In this document: piece by piece, positions 27,890 to 36,050 of the stretch
Layout: every line of letters starts with the position of its first letter
How positions within the stretch are numbered: the first letter of the stretch is position 1
Assembly: GCA_025150425.1 (NCBI GenBank)
Contig: CP102281.1
Location: forward strand, 1,364,001 to 1,428,000
From: [Eubacterium] siraeum
Lineage (GTDB): Bacteria > Bacillota > Clostridia > Oscillospirales > Ruminococcaceae
Length of the DNA: 64,000 nt
Direction: 5' to 3'
The notes under the pieces: generated by a model
Told to the model about the DNA's origin: nothing
The model's input: the letters and a program-made list of their open reading frames with translations, nothing else
Databases searched by the model: none
Made by a program: the position numbers and the translations under genes

Positions 27890-27918
27890 ACCGCAGTTTT
27901 CTGCGGTTGCTTTTTTTC
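27890..27918 (+). terminator. Rho-independent terminator
   Basis: Stem ACCGCAG (27890-27896) and CTGCGGT (27901-27907) with a TTTT loop, then GCTTTTTTT. Confidence 0.85.
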
Positions 27919-27928
27919 GCCTCACTAC

Positions 27929-27957
27929 TTGAAAAGCCGACAGAAAAATGCTATAAT
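27929..27957 (+). promoter_or_regulatory. Sigma-A promoter of aspS
   Basis: TTGAAA (27929-27934), 17-base spacer, TATAAT (27952-27957). The ~75-base leader contains an imperfect hairpin (CGTCAGAC/GTCTGTCG, about 27970-27991). Confidence 0.8.
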
Positions 27958-28035
27958 TGTAAAGGTTTATCGTCAGACGCTTATGTCTGTCGGTTGGAAA
28001 TAAACGGGTAGAACCGTAGGAAAGGTATAGATTTT

Positions 28036-29814
28036 ATGTTAGACACAATGAAAGGTCTTAAGCGCACACATTATTGCGGCGAGGTCGAGGGTATCGGCAG
28101 TACCGTTACCGTTGCGGGATTTGTACAGAGAGTAAGAGATAAGGGCAGCCTTATGTTCGTTGACCTGCGTGACCGCACAGGCATTGTTCAGCTTGTATTT
28201 GATGATACAACAGAGCCTGCCGTATTTGAAAAGGCAAAGCAGATAAAGAGCGAATATGTGCTTATGGCGCAGGGACTTCTGCGTGAAAGAGAGAGCAAGA
28301 ACAACGATATAAAGACAGGCAACGTTGAAATTCTCGTTACCGACCTTCGTATACTTTCGATGGCTCAGACAACACCGTTTGAGATAGTAAACGATACAAA
28401 GACAAACGAGGAGCTTCGTCTTAAGTACAGATACCTCGATCTTCGCAGAAAGAAGCTGCAGGATAACCTTATAATGCGTCACAGGATTGCAAAGACAGCC
28501 CGTGAATATTTCTACGATAACGGATTCCTTGAAATAGAAACACCTATGATGATGAAATCAACTCCTGAGGGAGCAAGAGATTATCTTGTACCGTCAAGAG
28601 TTCACGAGGGCAAGTTCTATGCGCTTCCGCAGTCGCCCCAGATATACAAGCAGTTACTTATGATTTCTGGCTTTGACCGCTATATTCAGCTTGCGAGATG
28701 CTTCAGAGATGAGGACCTTCGTGCTGACAGACAGCCCGAATTTACGCAGATAGACCTTGAAATGTCATTTATGGACGTTGACGAAATACTTGAGCTTACA
28801 GAGGGCTTCATCAAAAAGCTGATGAAGGATGTGCTTGATGTTGATATTACAACTCCGCTCCCCAGACTGACATATAACGACGCTATGTCACGTTACGGCT
28901 CGGATAAGCCCGATACACGCTTCGGTATGGAAATACAGGATCTGTCCGATATTGTAAAGGACACAGAGTTTTCGGTATTTTCTTCGGCTATTGCCGCAGG
29001 CGGCAGTGTAAGAGCTATCGTTGCAAAGAATGCCGCAGGTGTTCTTACAAGAAAGGAAATCGACAAGCTGACCGAGTTCTCAAAGGGAATCGGCGCAAAG
29101 GGTCTTGCATATATCCGCTGGCATGATGATGCGCCTAACTGCTCGTTTGCAAAGTTCCTTAAAGAAGGCGAGCTTGACGCTATACTTTCGCACCTCGGCT
29201 GTGAAAAGGGAGATGTAGTGCTTATCGTTGCGGACAAGAACAAGGTTACGCTCCCCGTACTCGGCGCTCTGCGTCTTAAGGTCGGCAAGCAGATAGGCAT
29301 AGTACCCGACAGCGGATACAACTTCTTATGGATTACCGAGTTCCCGTTCTTCGAGTGGGACGATGAGTCGGAAAGCTGGCTTGCTATGCACCATCCGTTC
29401 ACGATGCCTATGGAGGAGTGCCTTGAGTATCTTGATACCGACAAGGGCAAGGTAAGAGCGAAGGCTTATGACCTTGTACTCAACGGCATCGAGCTTTGCA
29501 GTGGTTCTATCCGTATCACAGACCCCGAGCTTCAAGAGAGAATGTTCAGACTGCTCGGTCTTACCGATAAGGAGATTGAAGAAAAGTTCGGCTTCCTTGT
29601 TGACGCATACAAGTATGCCGCACCTCCGCACGGTGGTCTTGGTATAGGTCTTGACAGGCTTTCGATGCTCCTTTGCGGTGCAGACAGCCTGAGAGATGTA
29701 GTCGCTTTCCCGAAGGTAAAGGACGCAAGCGAGCTTATGTCACAGTGTCCGTCGGCAGTTGACGATAAACAGCTTGAGGAGCTTCATATAAGGACTGTGG
29801 TTTCGGAAGAATAA
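28036..29814 (+). CDS. aspS: Aspartyl-tRNA synthetase (bacterial type)
   Basis: 592 aa class II synthetase. The N-terminal OB anticodon-binding domain (residues ~15-105) includes GFVQRVRDKGSLMFVDLRDRTG. Motif 2 is RCFRDEDLRADRQPEFTQIDLE, a bacterial GAD insert lies about residues 300-420, and motif 3 is GLGIGLDRLSMLL. The length is that of full bacterial AspRS. The first ATG (28036) is used, although an ATG four codons later is possible; GTAGGAAAGG lies upstream. Whether it is discriminating or nondiscriminating (Asp/Asn) was not decided. Confidence 0.97.
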   Translation: MLDTMKGLKRTHYCGEVEGIGSTVTVAGFVQRVRDKGSLMFVDLRDRTGIVQLVFDDTTEPAVFEKAKQIKSEYVLMAQGLLRERESKNNDIKTGNVEILVTDLRILSMAQTTPFEIVNDTKTNEELRLKYRYLDLRRKKLQDNLIMRHRIAKTAREYFYDNGFLEIETPMMMKSTPEGARDYLVPSRVHEGKFYALPQSPQIYKQLLMISGFDRYIQLARCFRDEDLRADRQPEFTQIDLEMSFMDVDEILELTEGFIKKLMKDVLDVDITTPLPRLTYNDAMSRYGSDKPDTRFGMEIQDLSDIVKDTEFSVFSSAIAAGGSVRAIVAKNAAGVLTRKEIDKLTEFSKGIGAKGLAYIRWHDDAPNCSFAKFLKEGELDAILSHLGCEKGDVVLIVADKNKVTLPVLGALRLKVGKQIGIVPDSGYNFLWITEFPFFEWDDESESWLAMHHPFTMPMEECLEYLDTDKGKVRAKAYDLVLNGIELCSGSIRITDPELQERMFRLLGLTDKEIEEKFGFLVDAYKYAAPPHGGLGIGLDRLSMLLCGADSLRDVVAFPKVKDASELMSQCPSAVDDKQLEELHIRTVVSEE

Positions 29815-29850
29815 CCGTAATTTGAAGTACGGAAAAATTCAATAGGTTCA

Positions 29851-29880
29851 GAGCGCACGAGAAATCGTGCGTTCTTTTTT
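29851..29880 (+). terminator. Rho-independent terminator after aspS
   Basis: 10-bp stem (29851-29860 with 29865-29874, one G-U pair) closed by a GAAA tetraloop and followed by TTTTTT. Confidence 0.9.
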
Positions 29881-29931
29881 TATACCCTCCTGCATAGACT
29901 TTACTAAACAAAAAAGACAAGCTGAAAGGAA

Positions 29932-30843
29932 ATGAAAAAAATGATAGAAAGTAAAACCTGCGAATACGATACAGCGATACGCTGTGCGGTAAGAATTTTT
30001 CCCGGTCTTGCATCGGTGCCGAATGCGATACGGCAGACAGCGGAAGAAATCCGTATAAGGAGCGGCTATCCGATAATAATCCGCACGGGAATGCAAAACC
30101 ATATAACGCAGATAACGCCCGACAGCGAAATGCTGGCAGAGTGCATAAGCGCAATATGTCAAAATTCGCTCCATACTTATGAAAAAGATATTGCCAACGG
30201 ATTTATAACGCTGTACGGCGGTCACAGGGCAGGATTATGCGGTACTGCGGTGTACGGCAACGGCGGGCTTCAGACGGTGAAGAATTTCAGCTCGATAAAC
30301 ATAAGGATAGCAAGACAGCATTACGGGGCGGCAAGGGATTTGCTGCCGCTGTTTGAAAGCAAGTGCAGAAGCAGAGGACTTCTGATAGTAGGGAGGGCAC
30401 TGAGCGGAAAAACCACTATACTGCGTGATTTATGCAGATGCATAGGAGGAATGTTCAGGGTTTCACTTATTGATGAACGGCAAGAGATAGCGGCGGTGTA
30501 TAACGGGAAGCCGTGTCTTGATGTGGGGCTTATGACCGATGTTTTCAGCGGATACGGCAAGTCGGACGGGATAATAAGGGCGGTGCGCTGTATGTCGCCC
30601 GATTATATCGTGACAGATGAACTTGGGGCTGATGCGGAAAGTATAAGGCAGGCGGTGAATTCGGGGTCGGGGCTGATAATGACGGCTCACGCAGACAGCA
30701 TCGAGGAGGCTTATCGCAACGAGGGTATAAGGACGGTTATCGACAGCGGAGCGATACAGCATATAGCACTTGTGCAAAGCCACAGGATAACAGCGGTAAA
30801 ACAGCTTATCACTGCCGAAGCGAATGCCGTGTGTACGATATGA
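29932..30843 (+). CDS. spoIIIAA: Stage III sporulation protein SpoIIIAA
   Basis: 303 aa secretion-type ATPase of the SpoIIIA-SpoIIQ channel that links mother cell and forespore. Walker A appears as GRALSGKT (near residues 155-162), Walker B-like LIDERQEIAA and the HAD-type loop MTAHADSIEEAYRN are as in the family. First gene of the eight-gene spoIIIA operon. Just upstream, CATAGACT at 29893-29900 resembles a sigma-E -10 box, but the -35 region is poor. Confidence 0.94.
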   Translation: MKKMIESKTCEYDTAIRCAVRIFPGLASVPNAIRQTAEEIRIRSGYPIIIRTGMQNHITQITPDSEMLAECISAICQNSLHTYEKDIANGFITLYGGHRAGLCGTAVYGNGGLQTVKNFSSINIRIARQHYGAARDLLPLFESKCRSRGLLIVGRALSGKTTILRDLCRCIGGMFRVSLIDERQEIAAVYNGKPCLDVGLMTDVFSGYGKSDGIIRAVRCMSPDYIVTDELGADAESIRQAVNSGSGLIMTAHADSIEEAYRNEGIRTVIDSGAIQHIALVQSHRITAVKQLITAEANAVCTI

Positions 30844-31343
30844 ACGGTATGACGGGAATTGTTATATTCCTGCTGACTACGCTCAGCGGCGGTGCGACGG
30901 GTATGTATTTTTCGGGCAGGCTGAGTGAGCGGTGCAGGGTAATCAACTCGTATATAACGCTTGTGCAGAGTATGAACTGCTATATAGGCTTCAGCGGATA
31001 CAAGCTGGCTGAAATTTTCAGAGCGGAGCAAAAAAGCTCCGGCTGTTACATTTCGGACAAACTTGTTGAACTCAGCGAAAACGGCGGTGATATAAGTGGT
31101 GAGTGGGATATATGCGTGTCGAAAAGCGGTTATCTGAAAGAGAATGACAGGCAGATATTATCCGAGCTTGGCAGGACTATCGGCAAAAGCAATACAGATG
31201 GCGAAACGGCTGTACTCGCACTTGCCGGACAGCGTCTTTCCTTTCAGCTGAAAACCGCCGAGGAGGAAAGAAAACGCAAGGGCAGATTGTACACAACGCT
31301 TGGGATAATGCTCGGTGCGGCGGTCGGAATAATGCTGATATAG
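30840..31343 (+). CDS. spoIIIAB: Stage III sporulation protein SpoIIIAB
   Basis: 167 aa. The ATG at 30840 overlaps the spoIIIAA stop (ATGA); an in-frame GTG at 30831 is possible. An N-terminal hydrophobic segment, a helical middle and the C-terminal RKRKGRLYTTLGIMLGAAVGIMLI membrane segment agree with SpoIIIAB, which resembles GspF-type proteins of type II secretion. Confidence 0.9.
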   Translation: MNGMTGIVIFLLTTLSGGATGMYFSGRLSERCRVINSYITLVQSMNCYIGFSGYKLAEIFRAEQKSSGCYISDKLVELSENGGDISGEWDICVSKSGYLKENDRQILSELGRTIGKSNTDGETAVLALAGQRLSFQLKTAEEERKRKGRLYTTLGIMLGAAVGIMLI

Positions 31344-31359
31344 AAAGCGGCGGTGTAGT

Positions 31360-31554
31360 ATGAATGTAGATTTTATTTTCAAGATTGCGGCGATAGGTAT
31401 CGTTGTAGCCGTTCTCAATCAGCTTCTGCAACGCTCGGGCAGAGAGGAGCAGGCAATGATGACTACTATAGCAGGGCTTATCGTTGTGCTGATGATGATA
31501 GTAACAGAGATAAGCAATCTGTTCGACACAATCAAAAGTATTTTCAATCTATAG
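31360..31554 (+). CDS. spoIIIAC: Stage III sporulation protein SpoIIIAC
   Basis: 64 aa with two hydrophobic helices, the normal length for SpoIIIAC. It starts MNVDFIFKIAAIGIVVAVLNQLL and contains the GREEQAMMTTIAGLIVVLMMI segment. It lies between spoIIIAB and spoIIIAD. Confidence 0.93.
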   Translation: MNVDFIFKIAAIGIVVAVLNQLLQRSGREEQAMMTTIAGLIVVLMMIVTEISNLFDTIKSIFNL

Positions 31555-31577
31555 GCGGAAAGCAAGGAACGGTAAAT

Positions 31578-31964
31578 ATGAATATAATTGCATTTGTCGG
31601 AGCCGGCATTATCGGAGCCGTTCTGTCATCGGTATTAAAGCAGTACAAGCCTGAATTCAGCATCTATATAACGCTGATAACGGGTATGCTTATGCTGGGT
31701 GCGGCTGTGTCGGCAGTAAAGCCTGTGATAGAAACCGTATCGGGCTATCTCGAAACAGCCGTTCCGGATTCGTCATACGCTGAAGTGCTGGTAAAATCGC
31801 TTGCCGTATGCTATATAACGCAAATGGCATCGGACAGCTGCAGTGACGCAGGCGAAAAGTCGATAGCGTCTAAGATAGAGCTTGCAGGCAAGTTTGCGAT
31901 AGTCATACTGGCTTTGCCGGTATTCAGCAGACTTATGGAGGTAATAAAACAACTTTTACAGTGA
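31578..31964 (+). CDS. spoIIIAD: Stage III sporulation protein SpoIIIAD
   Basis: 128 aa with three to four membrane helices, the usual SpoIIIAD size. Family-like segments are LKQYKPEFSIYITLITG and CYITQMASDSCSDAGEKSIASKIELAGK. The AAGGAACGG ribosome site is upstream. Confidence 0.93.
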   Translation: MNIIAFVGAGIIGAVLSSVLKQYKPEFSIYITLITGMLMLGAAVSAVKPVIETVSGYLETAVPDSSYAEVLVKSLAVCYITQMASDSCSDAGEKSIASKIELAGKFAIVILALPVFSRLMEVIKQLLQ

Positions 31965-31970
31965 GGGACT

Positions 31971-33086
31971 ATGAAAACAGCTGTTATTAAAACATTTATT
32001 CTGCTTATCGTACTGCTCACGGCTGCAGCGTTTCCTTACAGGGCTTATGCCGAAGAAAGCGTAATAATCGACGGGTACAGTGCCGATATACCGCCTGAGC
32101 TTGAAAAGAGCCTCTCGGACGCAGGAATAACGCCGCAAAGCATAGACAGCGAGGCACTGTCTGTCGATAAGGTGATAAGCAATGTCACGGGTATGCTGTG
32201 GGAAAGCATCAAAAGCCCGCTGAAATTACTTATCTCGCTGATTTCGGTAACGCTTCTTTGCAGTATTGCAAACGTATTTGCGGATAACACAAGCGGAAAT
32301 CTGAAAACTGTGTTTTCGCTCGTGTCGGTGCTTGCGTGCAGTACGATAACTGTGAGTGCCGCAAGCGATTCGCTGACAGTGGCATCAAAAACGCTTGAGT
32401 CGGGAAGCGTATTCCTTGCAAGCTTTATACCTGCTTTTGCCGGAATACTTGCAACAAGCGGTCACGTCAGCTCTGCGGCAATGTTCAATACCGTTGTAAT
32501 GGGCGGTGCGCAGGGCTATATGCAGCTTGCGTCAAAGATACTTATGCCTGTATCAATGAGCATACTCGGAATATCGCTTGCAGGGAGCGTATGCGGCGAA
32601 CTGAAGCTGGAAACGCTTGCACAGGCGGTGAAAAAGACGGTTATATGGATACTGGGTCTTATAATGACCGTATTCGTGGCGCTTCTTGCAATGCAGAGCT
32701 TTATCACTGTGCCGTCTGATAATGTCGGAATAAAAGCCGCAAGGTTTACCGTTTCAAACGGCGTTCCGTTTATCGGGGGAGCGGTTTCCGACTCGCTGTC
32801 GGTAATGTACGGCGGCATAGGAATCATACGGAATAATTTCGGTGTTTTCGGAATAATCACAGGGGGAGTGCTTATCCTGCCGTCAATAATTTCTGTGCTT
32901 TGTTATAAGCTGGCATTCTCGCTTGCGGCATCGTTCAGCGATCTGTTCGGCATATCACAGCTGACAGGGCTTATGAAATGTGCTGAGGGCGTAAGCTCGA
33001 TTATCACCGCTATGCTCGTTTCGTTTCTCTTAATGGCGGTAATTTCGATTTCACTGATGATTTTTATGGCAGGAGGTGCGGTATGA
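31971..33086 (+). CDS. spoIIIAE: Stage III sporulation protein SpoIIIAE
   Basis: 371 aa polytopic membrane protein of the SpoIIIA channel. A cleavable-looking signal sequence (residues 1-25, ending AYAEE) precedes a periplasm-like segment and about seven hydrophobic helices. Starts 6 bases after spoIIIAD and its stop overlaps spoIIIAF by 4 bases. Confidence 0.94.
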   Translation: MKTAVIKTFILLIVLLTAAAFPYRAYAEESVIIDGYSADIPPELEKSLSDAGITPQSIDSEALSVDKVISNVTGMLWESIKSPLKLLISLISVTLLCSIANVFADNTSGNLKTVFSLVSVLACSTITVSAASDSLTVASKTLESGSVFLASFIPAFAGILATSGHVSSAAMFNTVVMGGAQGYMQLASKILMPVSMSILGISLAGSVCGELKLETLAQAVKKTVIWILGLIMTVFVALLAMQSFITVPSDNVGIKAARFTVSNGVPFIGGAVSDSLSVMYGGIGIIRNNFGVFGIITGGVLILPSIISVLCYKLAFSLAASFSDLFGISQLTGLMKCAEGVSSIITAMLVSFLLMAVISISLMIFMAGGAV

Positions 33087-33559
33087 CGGAAATCAAACAG
33101 GCGGCTCTTTGCATATGCATACTCGGTGCGGCTGCAGGGCTTCTGAGAATGCTTATCCCGTCCGAAAAATATAAGACACGGATAACATTTCTGATTGCCT
33201 GCATATTCTCGTTATGTCTTATCAATGCGGTAAAAGGCATCATACCGTCTGTCAGCATTGATACGCAGGCATTTAATGTTCCGCAGGTGGATTTCAGCGA
33301 AAAGCTGTCCGAGCAGGCAAGGGTCACTGCGGCGAGGGCTGTAAGGGAAAAGATAGAGCGGCTGCTTTGCGATAACGGTTTTGATTATGATAAAGTATAT
33401 GTAATTGCGCATATTGACGGTGCTTTCTGCATATCTATTACTGAGGTCGAGCTTGTATTTGACGCTGACGCAGACGAAGCTTACATATCCGATGCGGTCG
33501 CTCTGGTGCAGGCGGCATCGGGAGATGAAATAACCGTCAGATATTCAAAATCAAGATAA
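33083..33559 (+). CDS. spoIIIAF: Stage III sporulation protein SpoIIIAF
   Basis: 158 aa: two N-terminal membrane helices (about residues 7-25 and 33-52) followed by a soluble ring-building-motif-like domain (residues ~95-155). ATGA overlap with spoIIIAE. Position and topology identify it; the sequence itself is weakly conserved in this family. Confidence 0.9.
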   Translation: MTEIKQAALCICILGAAAGLLRMLIPSEKYKTRITFLIACIFSLCLINAVKGIIPSVSIDTQAFNVPQVDFSEKLSEQARVTAARAVREKIERLLCDNGFDYDKVYVIAHIDGAFCISITEVELVFDADADEAYISDAVALVQAASGDEITVRYSKSR

Positions 33560-33578
33560 GAAACAGAAAAGGCATTTT

Positions 33579-33920
33579 ATGAAAGATCTACTGAAATCCG
33601 ATAAGCTGATAAAATTTGCGTTTATTTCAGGCATAGTGGCGATAGCTCTTATATTTCTCTCAGACTTCGGGAAAAGCACAGAAGCTGCTGTTACCGATGA
33701 GCAGGCGCTGGAACAGCGTATAACCGAAATGCTCACCTCTATGGACGGAATAGACGAGGTGCCGAATGTAACGGTGCGGCTTGATGAAGATAAGCACACG
33801 GTACTCGGCATAACCGTAGTCTGTCCTCAGGCGATAAGCAACAGGACGGCAGAAAGGGCAATCAATGCGGTCAGAACGGCTCTTGACGTTTCCGCATCGA
33901 AAATATGTATTACAACATAA
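33579..33920 (+). CDS. spoIIIAG: Compact stage III sporulation protein SpoIIIAG
   Basis: 113 aa: one N-terminal helix (residues ~13-28) and a single soluble domain with LEQRITEMLTSMDGIDEV, TVLGITVVCPQA and AINAVRTALDVSASKICI, which align by eye with the two halves of the SpoIIIAG ring-building motif. Bacillus subtilis SpoIIIAG is about 229 aa; the long insertion between these halves, which forms the beta-triangle of its ring, appears absent. Its position between spoIIIAF and spoIIIAH supports the assignment; it overlaps the longer, unlikely start of the next ORF. Confidence 0.85.
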   Translation: MKDLLKSDKLIKFAFISGIVAIALIFLSDFGKSTEAAVTDEQALEQRITEMLTSMDGIDEVPNVTVRLDEDKHTVLGITVVCPQAISNRTAERAINAVRTALDVSASKICITT

Positions 33921-33934
33921 GCGAGGTATTTATT

Positions 33935-34546
33935 ATGAAAAGACCGAGAATCAATCTTATACTTGGCAAAAAGCATCTGGTTGCGGCAGGACTTGCACTT
34001 GTGCTTGCGGTAGGGCTGTACGCTAATTTTGCCATAGGAAGCAGTGCCGACGGCAAGAATGTTTCGGGAGATAACTACGGCGACACAAGGCTCGTTTCAA
34101 ACGAAAAATCAAAAACGCAGGCAGATACCGACAAGGACAGCGACATTGTCGCAACCGCCGCTAAGAGCGACATCAGAAGTGACAGTGCGTCCGACAGCGA
34201 GGAATACTTTGCAAAAGCCCGTATTGATAAGCAGGCGAGCAGAGAAGAAGCAAAGGAAACGCTGAAGAGCATTTACGGCGGCGGAGATATGACCAAAGAC
34301 GAGCTTGCCGTTGTTGCACAGGACGCTAAACAGCTGACCGACCTTATGGAAGCCGAAAACAAGATAGAAACAACGCTCAAGGCACAGGGCTTTGAGGATG
34401 TTCTTTGCTATCTCAGCGACAACAGCGCTAACATTATCGTAAAGTCGAGCGGACTTGATACAGCACAGGCGGCTCAGATAAAGAGTGCATTACTGTCAGA
34501 GGTCGAGGTAGCGGGAGAAAACATCACTATCGTTGAAGTACAGTGA
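33935..34546 (+). CDS. spoIIIAH: Stage III sporulation protein SpoIIIAH
   Basis: 203 aa from the ATG at 33935 (GCGAGG upstream); an in-frame start at 33905 would lie inside spoIIIAG. One membrane helix (residues ~12-32), an acidic/Ser-rich linker (35-90) and a C-terminal YscJ/FliF-like domain (about 95-203) that would pair with SpoIIQ from the forespore side. Last gene of the operon; its terminator hairpin has been duplicated around element C. Confidence 0.92.
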   Translation: MKRPRINLILGKKHLVAAGLALVLAVGLYANFAIGSSADGKNVSGDNYGDTRLVSNEKSKTQADTDKDSDIVATAAKSDIRSDSASDSEEYFAKARIDKQASREEAKETLKSIYGGGDMTKDELAVVAQDAKQLTDLMEAENKIETTLKAQGFEDVLCYLSDNSANIIVKSSGLDTAQAAQIKSALLSEVEVAGENITIVEVQ

Positions 34547-34561
34547 TAAATTGCATACAGC

Positions 34562-34582
34562 ACCGCAGGCATAACCTGCGGT
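34562..34582 (+). repeat. Left copy of the duplicated spoIIIA terminator hairpin (flank of element C)
   Basis: 21-base hairpin sequence (ACCGCAGG/CCTGCGGT stem), matching 35091-35111 at 20 of 21 positions. This copy is followed directly by the left end of element C and lacks a T tract, so it should terminate poorly. Confidence 0.75.
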
Positions 34583-35090
34583 CAGTCTGTCGATAAACCG
34601 ATTGTTAAAGCTGTACATTAAAATATATCACCAACACCGCTTAAAACATTTTCCGTATCAACAAGGAGTTAATATTTTCGTGGCCTTATCAGTGCAACTG
34701 CACTGACATCGACCTTTCAAAAAAAACGCCACTAACCTGAGATATATGTACTAACCTGCGGACGTGTAGCGTTAAGCGTCCCTGCATTGACAGGATATAC
34801 AATGTTCAGGTGGTTATTCGAGTTTATCCAACACCCCAGCGGGGTACGGGTGTGGGTAAGGAAAGAGGGAGCCACGAGGGAGAAAACCTAAGGGATAGGG
34901 TTAGGGGCGGCAGTCCCTCACCCTAGTCCCTTTGGTTGTCTCCCTCGTGAATAGCAGCAACGTTATTAAATGGAATAGCGAACCCGAGAAGTGCTGTCCG
35001 ACAAAAAGAACTATCGGTAGCCTGCTATCATAGTCAGAGCTGAACGATATAGCAGAAGCACTTTAAAGAAAATACGTTTTCTACAAACTG
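34583..35090 (+). mobile_element. Non-coding inverted-repeat element C (MITE-like)
   Basis: 508 bases with no credible gene. Left end CAGTCTGTCGATAAACC and right end, read inverted, CAGTTTGTAGAAAACG match at most positions. Contents include a TCAGTGCA-AC-TGCACTGA palindrome near 34690-34707, a CACCCC...GGGGT/GGGTG hairpin near 34830-34855, and a long imperfect hairpin (about 34873-34950) with outer stem CACGAGGGAGA/TCTCCCTCGTG enclosing the GGGCGGCAGTCCC motif shared with elements A and D. This fills most of the 712-base gap between spoIIIAH and the replication-protein gene. Confidence 0.75.
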
Positions 35091-35120
35091 ACCGCAGGCA
35101 TAGCCTGCGGTTTCTTTTTG
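35091..35120 (+). terminator. Intact spoIIIA operon terminator (right copy)
   Basis: Hairpin ACCGCAGG-CATAG-CCTGCGGT (35091-35111) followed by TTCTTTTTG. It is the right target duplication of element C and now lies more than 500 bases from spoIIIAH. Confidence 0.8.
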
Positions 35121-35172
35121 TCTACATTGCGTTAAAATATCCTCTTAAACAAACAAATTTTGCAACATAGGG

Positions 35173-35201
35173 TTGACAATCAAAGAAAACAGTGCTATAA
35201 T
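35173..35201 (+). promoter_or_regulatory. Sigma-A promoter of the replication-protein gene
   Basis: TTGACA (35173-35178), 17-base spacer, TATAAT (35196-35201), about 57 bases before the ATG. A nearby ATCGACAAATTGTTGAT inverted repeat (about 35209-35225) could be an operator. Confidence 0.8.
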
Positions 35202-35258
35202 ACCTATATCGACAAATTGTTGATTATTTTTGTGCCATAAGAAAGGGGAAATGTAAAA

Positions 35259-36050
35259 ATGGCAGAAAAGCGGATGTTTTCAAAGCAGGTATTATGGAGC
35301 GACAAATTTATAGATCTGCCATCGCCGGCACAGGTGCTGTACTTTCAGCTTTCAATGTATGCTGACGATGAAGGGTTTGTTAACTGCGCCGGATATGTAC
35401 GCAGGCTTACGGGGTGCAGTGAAAGCGATATAGAAGCACTGTGTAAAAACGGCTTTATTATCCCGTTTGAGTCAGGCGTATATGCAATCGCTCACTGGAA
35501 GATAAATAACCACATACGCTCTGACCGTATGAAAAAGACCTCGTTTTCAGATGAGCGTGATATGCTCTATGTCCGTGCTGACGGGATGTATATATTCGAT
35601 CCCGAAAAAGCGGCAGAGCAGAGGAAATCAGCCGGGCAGGAAAAAGCCGTGACAACAAAATGTAGTCATACGTCTGACATCTGCCCGTCAGATGACGGCA
35701 CAGGCAAGGAAAGTTCAGATAAGGACAGCACAGTCAAGAGCAGTTTTGATGAGGTAAGTGCCGTTTTGTCGGACGAAACCGACAAAAAATCGCTCTCCGC
35801 CGCCGCATACAAAGCAAAATTAACCGAAAGATTCGGTACGGACAACGTTGAGCGATATATTGAACGTTTCAATAAATGGGCAGATATGCACGGGCGGCAG
35901 AATATGCCTGTATACCCTACCATTGAGAAGTGGATGAAGGAGGATAACATCAGACGGTGCGAAAGCGCAAACAGCAGTTTTACAGACGAAATGCTTGACG
36001 AATGTCTGATGATTGACTACATAAGCTCAGACGAGAAACGAACAGAATAG
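35259..36050 (+). CDS. Phage-type replication initiator / replisome organizer-like protein
   Basis: 263 aa. The N-terminal ~110 residues (MFSKQVLWSDKFIDLPSPAQVLYFQLSMYADDEGFVN..., HWKINNHIRSDRMKKT) are the winged-helix module seen in replication initiators of Firmicutes prophages. The middle is a Ser/Asp-rich linker, and the C-terminus (KAKLTERFGTDNVERYIERFNKWADMHG...YPTIEKWMKED) is a helical helicase-loader-type tail. No other phage genes are near, so this may be a domesticated or orphan copy. The 3' end overlaps the convergent permease gene by 24 bases. Confidence 0.75.
   Translation: MAEKRMFSKQVLWSDKFIDLPSPAQVLYFQLSMYADDEGFVNCAGYVRRLTGCSESDIEALCKNGFIIPFESGVYAIAHWKINNHIRSDRMKKTSFSDERDMLYVRADGMYIFDPEKAAEQRKSAGQEKAVTTKCSHTSDICPSDDGTGKESSDKDSTVKSSFDEVSAVLSDETDKKSLSAAAYKAKLTERFGTDNVERYIERFNKWADMHGRQNMPVYPTIEKWMKEDNIRRCESANSSFTDEMLDECLMIDYISSDEKRTE

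Noticed and set aside
27960-28030. Possible T-box riboswitch before aspS (GGGTAGAACCGTAGG)
   Set aside because: It only partly resembles the T-box antiterminator core, the leader is far too short for a specifier stem, and there is no terminator before the start codon.
29872-29900. Sigma-E promoter before spoIIIAA
   Set aside because: CATAGACT is a fair -10 box, but the sequence 14 bases upstream is only a T tract overlapping the aspS terminator. It is plausible but not supported enough to list.
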